The position numbers and the translations under genes were made by a program. Below, one piece after another: positions 12,244 to 22,807 of a stretch of DNA of 64,000 bases. Origin of the DNA: Diaporthe sp. PMI_573 (Eukaryota > Ascomycota > Sordariomycetes > Diaporthales > Diaporthaceae); NCBI GenBank assembly GCA_021399435.1, contig JAJTUP010000086.1:124001-188000 (forward strand). The letters are read 5' to 3'. Every line of letters begins with the position of its first letter. The stretch's first letter is position 1. The notes under the pieces are model-generated. The model was not told the DNA's origin, did no database searches, and was given only the letters and a program-made list of their open reading frames with translations.

Positions 12244-12767
12244 GAGCCCTGTGCCATATGACAGGAGGAAGTACTGACGAAAAGAAAACCTCCAGGAGAA
12301 TGACACGAGACATCATCCAGCGTAGAAATAGAGAAGTGGCAGGCAGCACAGCGCCGGTACGCGCTTAACGAGCCCGGCACTGAGCTCAAGTGCTGAAGAA
12401 CCTCGTGGGGGATGGCCTTAGCACACACTAAAGGGCTACAGGGGTGGAGGAGGGGAGGTAACATGCGGGGCCTGCGTAATGAGAGAGGGGGGAGGAGTTG
12501 GGGGGATGAGCCGGGCGGAGCTCATGTGTACAAAGGCAGTTGGGCAAATCTGGCGCTGGTAGGATGCATTGTGGCTGATCTCAAGGCACACAGATAGCGG
12601 CAGTCTTTCGAAACAGGGGGGTGGTCAGCATTGCGTGACATCGGGCAGCGTATGCTCAACACCTCGGAAATTGGCCACCTAGGTAATATGGTGTATCTAG
12701 ACCTCTTCTCTTTCGACCACTTCCGTGCACTGATGATATTGCCGTTGACGCTTCTCGAGTATATACG
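12244..12767. other. intergenic spacer
   Basis: About 0.5 kb between the 78-aa gene and the CorA-like gene, on the same strand. It is locally G-rich (12430-12520). No gene seen. It must hold the promoter of the CorA-like gene. Confidence 0.45.
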
Positions 12768-14590
12768 ATGAGTGCGAGTGACACACAACTTATCGAAGAG
12801 CTACTACAGGAGCAAGATTTGGACCGTGAGGACGTCTTCTGCTCAGAGTCCGGATGCTTTCAGGTGATTGACATTAGTGGTGGTAAGATCGACAAATACA
12901 ACCATTCATTGTGTTGAGGATCTATTTTTTGAACTAAGGCTCGCCAGGCAACATCAAACATCTCCAGATTGAAAACGAAGCCAGTTTTCAAAATCTTCTG
13001 GCTTCAAAGAAGTTTTACGGAACTCGAATCATGTACGTATGACCATGTATCGCCAGAATAATCTCCAGGTCCCCAAGATCTAATATTCCAATGGCAAAAG
13101 CTCCATCAGCGGGCAAAGCACCGTCTGCAACCTCGACATCAGCCTCTTGTGGGCTGCAAGGCTCTTCCAGGCATACAAAATCCACACAGAATTCACCCGA
13201 ACTCTGGTATCTTTCGGCAATGGTCCCCATTTTGCCGAAGCTTGTGATGGAAATGGTCTTCTACGTAGAAGGCCGAACGGCACATGTAAGTGATTCGCAA
13301 GCCAATGGCCGTGTTTGTGAGAATTTGGCAGCATATTCTGATAAAGTACATGCAGATGCCTTGTCATACAAGCTCAACTTTGTCGAACCTAACAATCGGA
13401 ACGTGAGCGAGCGTTGGTCTTCCAGACACCTTGGGGTATATCACCAGCATGAGTCAGAATTCGATCTTTATGTCTTGGTACACTGCAGCAGATCCAGCGC
13501 ACTTTACGGGAGATTTATGCCAAAGTCTATGAGCTCGCATGGCCCAAACGATTACTTGCAAGATGTTTCAGAGGACCCCGAGAGTCTTCACGGCCTGATA
13601 TTGCAAGCATACGTCCACAACTGGCGGCCATACTTGAGAGCCTGGGGAAACGAGCTGTCAAGAATGGTAGGTCTGGCAAGGATCTAATTGGATCCAACGC
13701 ACGCACACTGATAATCTAATCTGCAGAGCGATCAAGCCAAGGTAGCTCAGGTTACAGAAGCTGGCAAGCAAAGCTATGTCTGGCTGCGCCGGCTCAGGTC
13801 GCTGAGAGACCGCGTGGACGTGGCCTCGGGACACTGCATGAGCAACCTTGCTGTCATCCAGTCTATACGTCAAAGCAGACAAACTGAGATGGAAAGCAAC
13901 GATATGCATACGCTTTCATCAGTTGAAGGTACCATCGAAAGTTGTGTCAAGAATTCTCAGCTGCTAAAAGGTCGCATCGACAACACCATTGAACTCGTAA
14001 GCCTCCTCCTCAAATGCACCTTTGAGCCATCCCGATCAACAACGTCTAATGCGTGTTCAGATCAGTTGTACCTTGACGATCCACAGCCAGGAGGAGACAG
14101 CAAGACTCATTCAGGAGATCAAGGTGCTCACGGAGGAAACCAGCAGCGTCACCAAGAAGCTAACCCAGATCGCTGAGGCCTCTGCGCATAGCGGAGAAAT
14201 CATCCGGGTAATCACTATTGTCTCGGCCATATATTTACCGGGCAGCTTCGCCACCGTAAGTGCTCAGATTCTTCAAAACACACCAGGATCTTGTTTCTAA
14301 TGTTGGTGTCCGTCCGGCAAACCCAGTCTGTCTTCGGAATGAACTTCTTCGACTTTGTTGAGGGAACAAGGCAGATCAGTGTTGCCAAGGACATATATAT
14401 CTTTGTGGCGTTCTGGATCGGGTTGACAGCTCTGACTGCCGCCCCCTTCTTCGTGGCCTACATGCGCCGTCGGACAAGGCTGAAAAAGGTCGAAGATGCT
14501 ACAGTTGAAGCAATAAGACAGAGTTCGGATAAGCTTTTTGGTGGACTTTTGTCATCAACCAGCGGCTTCGAAAGACGTGGAATGGTATGA
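12768..14590 (+). CDS. CorA-like two-TM protein with GMN motif
   Basis: Seven exons: 12768..12882, 12939..13032, 13101..13285, 13356..13666, 13727..13996, 14061..14255 and 14327..14590, 477 aa. The C-terminus has two transmembrane helices (VITIVSAIYLPGSFAT and IFVAFWIGLTALTAAPFFVAYM). Between them lies SVFGMNFF, with the GMN signature of CorA-type Mg2+ channels; the last intron falls just before this motif. The N-terminal soluble part includes FTRTLVSFGNGPH and RWSSRHLGVYHQ, typical of the large fungal CorA-like family. Exon 3 is read in the frame that avoids an internal stop, using acceptor CAAAAG at 13100. Prototype CorA pumps Mg2+. The divergent fungal members are mostly uncharacterised and often lie near HET or NLR genes, so transport is not certain. 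An alternative acceptor 9 bp downstream in exon 2 (12947) is also in frame. Confidence 0.85.
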
Positions 14591-15605
14591 GCGAGGGGCG
14601 GTACAATTTTCGCAGTTGAAAACAGGCGTTAGGGGAATGATGCTCGTGTTCCTTCAAAAGAATACTAGAAATTGTTGCACACGGCGTTCTTGACTAAACC
14701 TATGATATAATCTCACTCACATATCGTATTGCAGCAACGGAACCTGCCTGCTTGTCTGCAATTGTTTGCTTTTCATGTCTGGCTTTACGCTACGTCTTGG
14801 TTCAGAACCACCCCTTTCCAAGGCGACGACACCAGAAAGCCATTGTATGACAGCGCACGGACAAATCAACATGTGTTCATTGTGCATGACCAGGTGAAAG
14901 ATACGCCCAGGCTTGGAGCCGGAATATGCAGGAAAGGGATGCCAGGGGCTAGGTGGAGGAGCTCCAATAGAGACGCGCGTCGGATGGTCAACGGGTAAAA
15001 GTGTGACTGCTGCAGGCCGGGGCTGAAAAATCACCCAGCTGCCTACCCAGGAGGCCGCCTAACAGTAGTCATGATCCTACGGCGATCTGCGCCATGTATC
15101 AAACTGGTTAGATTGGAGAAATGTCGCCCAAGCATCACTGCCTCATACATCGATGTGCAGGTGGCTAGCATGTGGCTTATCTGCCTTCTGACCACGTCGG
15201 CTCCTTTGCAAATCCGAGCCAACCAGGCGGAGATTTGAGGGCTTTTAGTCGGTGTACCAGCCCTGTGGCGGCAATGTACCCAAGTAGACCTGGATCAGGC
15301 ACATGGTCACCCGGCGTGTCTCAGCGTCAACACCCACAAGGAGGCTGAACAGCATCCCTCACCCTCTCCATTTCCCCACTCAGCTCGCTTCTTCCACGTG
15401 GTCCTTTGACTTTGAATCCACGCACGACCTCAATCATCATCAATGGCTTCACAGGATGCTTGTTGTCTGAACTAGATTCGATGTCACAGATGAATACTAC
15501 TCCGCATCATTCCAATGAGGATGAGGACTCGGTTGCTGTGAGTCAGTTCCAGGTGCCTTGAAGTGGCTTGAAAATCATTCTCGCCGTCAAATATCGCCGT
15601 CAAGT
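14591..15605. other. intergenic spacer before kinase gene
   Basis: About 1 kb with no supported gene. A possible upstream exon of the kinase gene starts at ATG 15481 and runs to a GTGAGT donor at about 15537. It would need an intron ending at 15658 to stay in frame, so it is not adopted. Confidence 0.4.
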
Positions 15606-18600
15606 ATGAGTCCATCGCCAGGTGGACCAGGTCAGAGGTCTGCTTATGACAGAGACCAGGAAACACGCATAGAAGACTGTTTGACTGACGTCCTTACAAA
15701 CGCTCTTCTTCCGTGTGAACGGAGTTCTGGTCGCATTGGGCTAGAAGAGAAATCCTTCTTTTGCCGTTCTGACCTGGAGAGAATTTGGAGCCCCGAGTCA
15801 AGGCTGGTTGATATAGTCTTCGGGCACTTGAGCCAGGGCCAGAGGCAGACTCTGCTCACCGATCTTATCTTATTTATCTCTTTCCTGGTCAAGGTTGAAG
15901 TCCGCGCACGCTTTATTCTCTCATGCAGAGATGTCTTCTTCCAAAAGCCTGATTCCACCATTCCAAAGTTCAGGGACGATGATGGGCCAAGATCAAAGGC
16001 GGATCTGCTTCAGATAGGCCTTACCCCAGGGCAAGCCAAAAGCTGGAAAGAACAGTATCTCTTCAGGCCGGCGAAAATCACGTTTGCCACTGAACGGTGG
16101 GAGCCTCAGCAAATCGACCCACGAGTCCCCCTTCCATTCGAGCTCAATGATGATGTCCACTCGGGTGTCATGATCTACGGCGGATTTGGTGATGACATAG
16201 GCTACGACAGTCAATATGGGACTGTGCGAGTAGGTTCACTGGGCAGCTTGGATAAGTTTTCGAGATCATTCTAACCTGGAAAAGCTTTACACTATCCCCA
16301 GGGAGTATATAGAAAACGAGATAAGAGCATCAGAGACATGGGAACCAGTGAGTTATACACCAACTACGGTCGAGAACATACAGATGCTAACTCTCTGGTA
16401 GACAGCCCCCTTGTTGAGAATAGTCAAATCATTCCGAGCAAGGCAGGTCGTCATTGAAGAGGCCAAAAACATGGAGCTGCTGAAACAGAGTCTCGTGACC
16501 AACGTGAATATTTCGATTCACGATGCCATCATAGAACAGAGACAGGAAGACGACACGGGTATTGTAAGCATCGTCTCACCTTATGCCAGTCTCGGTGATC
16601 TGGCCCAGTTTCTCGCTGGCGGGTACCGCATAACCCGAGGGCATGGGCCTCAGATATATGATGTTGCAGAAAGGTTCCCTCGAGCCACAAATAATACCCA
16701 TCAACTGAGGATGTCACTGTTGGGACAGTCCAAGAATCTAGCCTCAGCGTTGGAGTTTCTTCACAACGGGTTTACAACTAAAGCGAATGACTGGAAGATC
16801 AAGTGCGCTCACCTCGATCTCAAGCCGTCAAATATCCTCATCTTCGAATCATCCCAGCGGGACGAAGTAGTGGGCAGTTGGAAGCTTTCCGATTTCGGGA
16901 TATCGGTGTTTGGTGCCGAACACCTGCAAGGCTCCCCGACAGTCCAGCTGGGCTCAGCTGGAGACTACTTCATGAAATTTGCAGACACCATCAGGACGTC
17001 TCCGAAACGGATCCCAGGCGTGTATCAGGCACCAGAGATTGAACACCCACAGACGACCTCAGAGGACAACAGCAATCCTGAGCACGGTGCGAGGACCAGC
17101 GATATCTGGTCATTTGGGGCAATATTTGCAGAGGTCCTGGCATATGCTCACATGGGTGCCTCCGGGGTGGAGAGATTTGACCAGGCACGAAAGCTCCTGT
17201 CTCCCGTAGACGGCAAGCCGGTGCTAAATGACTTCTTTTACACTACTAGTACCACAGCGGAGCGGATGAGGAGACCATCTTCTACGCTCCCGTGCATCCT
17301 AAGAAGAGAGGTCTCGATGTGGTTGGAAGACTTCATTTTTGAAGACCAAACAGAGCCACTTCCATCTGGAGTATGTTTGAGATGCTGGGCAGAATGTGTG
17401 CGGAGGACATTGGAGGTGAATCCACACGACAGGCCAAGCGCAGCAACACTTTCTCAGTGGATCGCGGATCTACACTTGCACGCCAAGGAGAGCACGATGC
17501 GCCATGTACAATTCGAAGGCCCAGGTCCAGGCCCAGGTCCAAAATACTCGGGCACGAAGACAAAAGACGAGCCTCGCGAGACTGTTTCAACGTCAGCGGA
17601 GTCTTCGATGATTCTTGGGTCCAATAAATTTCGGAAAAGGCATCTTGTTGATCTGACGTTGTCGTCCCGCGACGTGATAGATTATGACTTGGACAGCACC
17701 AAGCTCGTGTATCTCACAAAAAAGGGCATCGATCTATTCCCCGTCAACAACCCAAAATCTTGTCCTGAGAGTGAGCAGCTGCAAATCGATCACAGATGGC
17801 ATGGAATCAAGGTGGCAGAGCCCTATATTGTGGTCTGGGGCTCAAGACTTTCCCACGGGCGGGAATCAGCGGTGAGTCTTTAGACGTACCCTTGAAGCAA
17901 CTTTCCGTCTAACGCGTGTAGTTACGTGTGTACAACATATCGAACGGGCAGCTGTCTGGTGCGCAGACCGCGATCAGAAGTATGTACTTCAACGTCACCA
18001 GGAGGGTGGCAGTATCTAGACAAGGTTTCATCGCTGTGATACACAATGACGAGATACTGGTTCTCGACGCCAAGTTAGTTCCCCAACATCGAAGAGTTCT
18101 CGGAAGCCCTGGAAACACCTAACAGGATTACAGTGACCCGGCGCTGAAGGAGCTGTCGAAAATCAAAATGGTGTGGCAAGATCCCGTTGGCAAATTTGTA
18201 GACATTGCCTTTGACTCCTCGGGCTCGACACTATACGCTTGGGGTAATCAATACCTCTACGGAGTTCTTTTCGCATATGAATTCGAGAAAGGAGGCCATG
18301 GCGTTGGTGAGGAGATCTTCCGCGGAAAGTTCAAGGTAAAGCAAGACCGACACCTGTATGTGGTCAACTATCCTCGCTGACAGAGGCACAGAATGCATAT
18401 AGCGAACACAAAGCTCTCGTATTGCCGTTTGACAAGCAACGTGAGTGCGCGATTGCAGTTTCGACACCTACCAGCTTCTTCCTGGGCAACATTGACCAGC
18501 CTCGCCGGGACAGCTCGACAGCCTCGAGAAAGAACTCTTCTTCAACCGGCTCGGAAAGATTTACCTCTCAAGAGTTATCGTATCATCCGCCTGGATATTA

Positions 18601-18901
18601 CGCTTGGGCAGGTTGTACCATACGGGATTCGATGCTTCTGGTTGGAGCCACAAAAGGGGGGCTCTTGTCCCATCGGAAAGTTGGGATTTCCGAGCAGGTT
18701 ATCGGCACGGACGGCAGACTTCGCTTCCCGTCAAATTCCCCAGAGAAGCCTTCCCTAGAGACCAAGACACCATGGTCGCCTCGACATAACCCGAACCTGA
18801 ACACAGAAGTGAAGGTGGGCGTAATTTCCTCAAACGGGGCTGCTGAAGAGCACTCGATTGTTGTGTATTATAAGAAGGGTGCCATAGAAGTCCTGTCCTA
18901 A
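15606..18901 (+). CDS. serine/threonine kinase-like protein with C-terminal beta-rich domain
   Basis: Exons 15606..16229, 16285..16347, 16402..17871, 17922..18073, 18134..18335 and 18392..18901, 1006 aa. After an N-terminal helical region (about 1-190) a protein-kinase fold follows. It has a beta3-like LLRIVKSF with candidate ATP-binding Lys, catalytic loop CAHLDLKPSNIL near residue 365 (HLD instead of HRD), KLSDFGIS (DFG, about 393), YQAPEIE in place of APE, and TSDIWSFGAIFAEVLAY. The last 400 residues contain repeated short strand-like units (LRVYNISNG, FIAVIHNDEILVLDA, STLYAWGNQYLYG) that suggest a beta-propeller. All key catalytic residues are present, so it is probably active. The start at 15606 is the first in-frame ATG; an upstream exon is possible. 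It follows the CorA-like gene in tandem. The substrate is unknown; this type is expanded in plant-associated and other filamentous fungi. Confidence 0.85.
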
Positions 18902-20290
18902 GTTCAAAGCAAGGACTGTCATCGAACAAATATAGTTCAGCGAGGAGAACACATGCAGGAAAAGTCCAAATGACTTGTAGAATTCTCAACTGGCGTTTGT
19001 TTCAGTCAAATATCTATTTTCAAGAGTGGGCTGAGGGAAGGATCGGTTCTGCAAACGCACAACATCACAGACTTGTCCCTCAAGAACATTCGAAAGCAAT
19101 TCATTCGGCCGAAATCAACACCACAATACAAGTCGACCCAGTGCACGCGTCTGAGACCTAACTCGGGTAATTGTTGACTTATTATTCGACTAGCCGGGTC
19201 ACATAGGCAACAATGTGGGCAATGACATAGGCGACGTGGGCGACGTGGGCAACTTTGTGGGCAACATCGTGGCTGAATTGGGTCTAATAGTGCTTAATTT
19301 GCCTGTAATTATCTCCTGTCCAGCATCCCGTCGATGAATCCGAGGCTACCGAAACCGAAACCCGAAAACGAAGCTCCTGACCCCAGCACTCGAACTGATT
19401 CCCTCCCCTGTTTCACTTGTCGATACTTTTGTTATCTACCTAAAGTAGTGTATATTGGTAATCGATATAAAACAACCTCCGAGCCTTTTGACTCGGTTCA
19501 CTTAGATGAAGCGAAAGGCTTTAGCGAGATGCCCGCCAGCACGGGGTCATCCCTTGGTCATTTTCATGACTCGATCTATTCCCGGAAACAGCTCCCATTT
19601 GCAATGAACCCGACGCATCATAGCCACGCTTCTGTGAAATGGAAAGAAGAGACCATCTTTGACCCCACTCGTGCGATTCATTCCTCCCGAAATAGCCTAC
19701 CGCCTGAATAAAAGCAGTAGGCACAAGGGGTAATTGTTCAGTATGTGATCTGTGAGCAAAGCTAGTTAATGTCGGTTCCCCTACCGAGAGATAAGCGAGG
19801 TGGTGTGTAAGGTGACTAAGAAGGGATTCTAAATAGTAAAAAACATTGCTATTTCCTTAATCCTTATATATTAAATAGCTAGAAAGAGGTTATATATATT
19901 TCTACATATTCTATATGGAATAGTACCTTTTCCTTATACTATAAATAGCTACTTATGAAGATATTTGGGAGTAAAGTTGATGGTGTAGCTCATATCCTAT
20001 ATTTAACCCGCATGTGGATGATCGGCAGACGGCCACGACGCCTGCAAGCAGTTAATTTGCTTTTACCACGTGAAACTAGGAGATGAGGGCCATTGTTTAT
20101 ACTTTTCTCGCCCTCATGATTAAATCGACATGTCTCTTGGCATTCCAAGGTGCCCTCTTACTCTCGAGCTCAGCTTCATATGTATATAAGATGGCATTCA
20201 TTCTCACTTGCGCAAAACTTTTTATTCACTAACCCAACGCCTTGTCACAATAACCACACAAGTCATACATCAGTTTTTTTTATCGCAACG
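18902..20290. other. AT-rich, gene-free spacer
   Basis: About 1.4 kb. 19204..19270 is a small degenerate repeat of GTGGGCAA/GGCGACGT units. 19830..19990 is strongly AT-rich, with TATATA and AAATAGC motifs, unlike the rest of the window, and fits a RIP-decayed element. No intact gene. Confidence 0.5.
19204..19270. repeat. degenerate short tandem repeat (GTGGGCAA-like)
   Basis: Units such as GTGGGCAATGACATAGGC, GACGTGGGC, GACGTGGGC and AACTTTGTGGGC follow each other imperfectly. There is no coding reading I would defend. Confidence 0.5.
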
Positions 20291-20639
20291 ATGCAGTTCC
20301 TCAACGCAATCCTCGTCTTTGCCTCGCTCGCAGCTGCTGCGGTTGTGCCTGTGCCCCCCATTGAGGCGAGAGCGCCTCCCAGCCCGTGCTACTCTAACCA
20401 GGTGTTGACCTGGAACACAGGCCAGATCCCCGGCGATGGTGGATGGATTGTACGTTATTTCTCTGCGGATACCGCGACTAAACCTAATTACCGTGATTTT
20501 CAGTGTTACAACACCCCGGACGGAGAGTGCACGGAATACTCCTGGAAGACGGACCTCCCTTACTACAGCGTAAGCATAAAATATGCCTCTTTACGTTATC
20601 TGAAGTTTGCTGATTTTGGTCGGGTCCTAGTGCGCCTAA
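20291..20639 (+). CDS. small secreted cysteine-containing protein, effector-like
   Basis: Exons 20291..20449, 20504..20569 and 20631..20639, 77 aa. Introns are GTACGT..TTTCAG and GTAAGC..CCTAG. The N-terminus is a clear signal peptide (MQFLNAILVFASLAAAAVV, cut near residue 20). A propeptide-like stretch EARA follows, then a mature part with four cysteines (C33, C54, C62, C76). The last exon codes only Cys-Ala-stop, so the fourth cysteine depends on correct splicing. A TATA-like TATATAAG lies at about 20181. Size, signal peptide and even cysteine number fit small secreted proteins of fungi, some of which are host effectors or antimicrobial. No family is recognised and function is unknown. It lies in an AT-rich accessory setting. 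Confidence 0.7.
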
Positions 20640-21364
20640 TTTAATCGCCTTTAGTGTTACGATACATGTGTTTAGATATCGACTTTCCGAGTTGCATCCC
20701 GAGCTTGTAACCAATCCGTGCTCAGATTTAATCCAGCACATCTCGCATTTATATTCCATTGTACGATTATTTAGGGGTGACATACCTTCGCCGCTTAGGG
20801 GGGTAGAGTCAGCGGTGTTAGGCTCCTTAAAGTAGTCTGTTATCCGATTATCTTTGACTACACCTTTTGTTTGTGTTTTCCAATAGGAAGCTTGTAATCC
20901 AAAACTCCTTAAACTCTTGAATCTAGTCAAAATCTTTAAATCCTGCTTACGCTAGCACGCAGCACATCTCTTTCCCATCATCGCGGCTTGAACCACGTTC
21001 CCGAGATCTGGGCCGGGCACGTTACCGCGAGGCTCGTCGACCAGGTATCGCTCTGGACGTATGAGGCCGCCAGTGCGGCACGGCAGACATGGCCAATCAC
21101 GAAAGCGGCAGCGCAGACTGTGTCACACAACATTACAGAATCGCGCCACACTGAGCCTGTGCCCTGCTGACCGGACGCCCTGCCAGCTTGGCTGTCTTTG
21201 CTTCCCCGCTCTTGGGTGCCAGAGAAGGTATAAGATAGAGGGCTGGGAGATGGCTGCCCGGGTCACTGCAGGATAACTCCTCCCTCAACTCTGCTTTTCC
21301 CCTCCCTGCTCCCCTGCTCTCTCTCATTTACATCTCAACACCGCAACTCCAAATCTGCAACACG
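20640..21364. other. intergenic spacer
   Basis: About 0.7 kb, AT-rich up to 20950 and then GC-richer. No supported gene. Several minus-strand open stretches lack a domain or a good start. Confidence 0.4.
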
Positions 21365-21470
21365 ATGGCCTGACCCGAATGTGGTGGCAGTGGCAAGGTT
21401 GGTGCATATACGTGTACCAAGTGCAATGGGAAGGGCAAGGCACCGGGCATCGCCGTGGAGCATTTGAACT
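21365..21470 (+). pseudogene. broken small zinc-ribbon (DnaJ-type CxxCxGxG) ORF
   Basis: ATG at 21365 is followed after one codon by TGA. The same frame then reads PECGGSGKVGAYTCTKCNGKGKAPG. This is a CxxCxGxG-type zinc module as in DnaJ central domains and small fungal zinc-ribbon proteins. The stop sits exactly where the first metal-binding Cys is expected (Ala-?-Pro-Glu-Cys), so one substitution would explain the loss. The frame remains open to about 21470, where a GTGTATGG could be a donor. It is either a pseudogene or starts elsewhere. Confidence 0.45.
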
Positions 21471-21600
21471 GTGTATGGCTCTGTTCCTGTTTTCTTTCTT
21501 CAGTCGCGCACGGTGAAACCAGCTGAGAGACCTTGTCAGTCCAACGTGACATCTAGAGATCACGCAACAGGGTCGAACCCGCGCGTGAGCTTCTCGATGA

Positions 21601-22266
21601 ATACTTTCAACACAGCGGGCATCTGAAAATGAAACCAAAGTGATGGGTTGGCGGAAGATCGAGGAGGCGTGGAAACAAGCCAAGGCCTTTGACAAAGACA
21701 TAGATTATGTCTAAGTAGATAGCTGTTGCATCAATAAGAATGACGCCGCCGAGTTGACTGAAGCCATCAAGTCCATGTTCCAATGATACGCTCAGAGTAC
21801 CATGTGTCGTGCTTGCCTCTGCGATATCGAAGAGAATGCGCTAGCCCCGGAAGCCAGATGGTTTTCTCGCGGATGGACGTTACAAGAATTGGTAGCCTCG
21901 CCCACGGTGCGATTCTACAACAAGAACTGGGATTTGATCGGAGACAAGTCCAGGCTCAGCGACATATTCGCTGAAATCACGAGCATCAATGTGGAGGTCC
22001 TTAAGGCAAAAGACGAAAAGTCTATTGCGCGGACATTACATACAATTCCGGGTTGTCAAAAGATGTCATGGGCGTCCAAGCACCTGAGGACGAAAGTGGA
22101 GGGTAAAACGTATAGTTTTCTCGGGATCTTCGACATCCATATCCCACTGTTATATGGGGAAGGGAAAGCAGCGTTCAGAAGACTGCAAGAGGCTATCGTC
22201 AACAAGCACAATAGTTCTTACGATACTAGCATGAAAGGCCAAATACACTGTCCCAGAGGCACATAG
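21601..22266 (+). pseudogene. HET-domain (heterokaryon incompatibility) pseudogene
   Basis: One frame runs from 21601 to 22266 and reads GWRKIEEAWKQAK, then V-stop-VDSCCINKNDAAELTEAI, then Q-stop-Y, then ARWFSRGWTLQELVASP and YSFLGIFDIHIPLLYGEGKAAF. These are the ordered motifs of HET domains of the HET-E/vegetative-incompatibility type. The two stops (TAA at 21712, TGA at 21784) stand where the family has Trp (VWVD, RWY), i.e. TGG turned to TAA and TGA by G-to-A change. The N-terminal SHTWG part is lost and the C-terminus ends soon after GEG. The gene is dead. The mutations fit RIP. Confidence 0.85.
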
Positions 22267-22807
22267 CCCAAAAACGTCTTGTATTACAGCCAGGATTTGG
22301 GCACTGTGAATGCTACCACGGGATATTGCATGCAGCCCGCGGGAATTTGAGGACGCTGGCTCGATTTGCAGCTGCTTCTTTTCTGTCTTCCGCTGACCCA
22401 TTCTCAACCAGAAGTGCGTGCAAAAAGCGCCTTCGCTAATATCTTGTGACAGTCTGGACGCTTTAGGTATTTCAATTGTTCGAGGGCCTGGCCATGCCAA
22501 TTTGCATTCCCAGGAATAGCGAAATGATGAGAATGTATGGTAGAATTATCAAGTGATGGTGAGAAGTATGCTGTAATTGAGGGATCAACACTACAGTAAA
22601 ATCGACACGGCGCTACCTCGTCGCAAAAGCAAAAACCCCTTGCGCTAATGCCAAGTCCCTGCAACCCCACGGCCCCGTCGAGCCACCTGCATGTGCCTAT
22701 CTACATATAGGTACCCTGATCCCAACACTCACGTTCGTTTGTTCCTGTTGAAACCTACCTTTGCAACAAGACCTGACATGTCCTGCCCCGACTGATTCGC
22801 AGCCAAC
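22267..22807. other. intergenic spacer
   Basis: About 0.5 kb after the HET relic with no gene recognised. It becomes pyrimidine-rich close to the ATG at 22808. Confidence 0.4.

Noticed and set aside
13091..13270. Alternative frame starting MAKAPSAGKAPS in exon 3 of the CorA-like gene
   Set aside because: Low-complexity and does not join the upstream exon. The frame using acceptor 13100 gives the family segment FTRTLVSFGNGPH.
15558..15605. Upstream extension of the kinase gene (WLENHSRRQIS)
   Set aside because: No ATG in that frame before 15606. It needs an upstream intron that would be too short (26 bp), so 15606 was used.
21565..21590. GGTCGAACCC-like sequence resembling a tRNA B box
   Set aside because: No matching A box or acceptor/anticodon stems could be paired around it.
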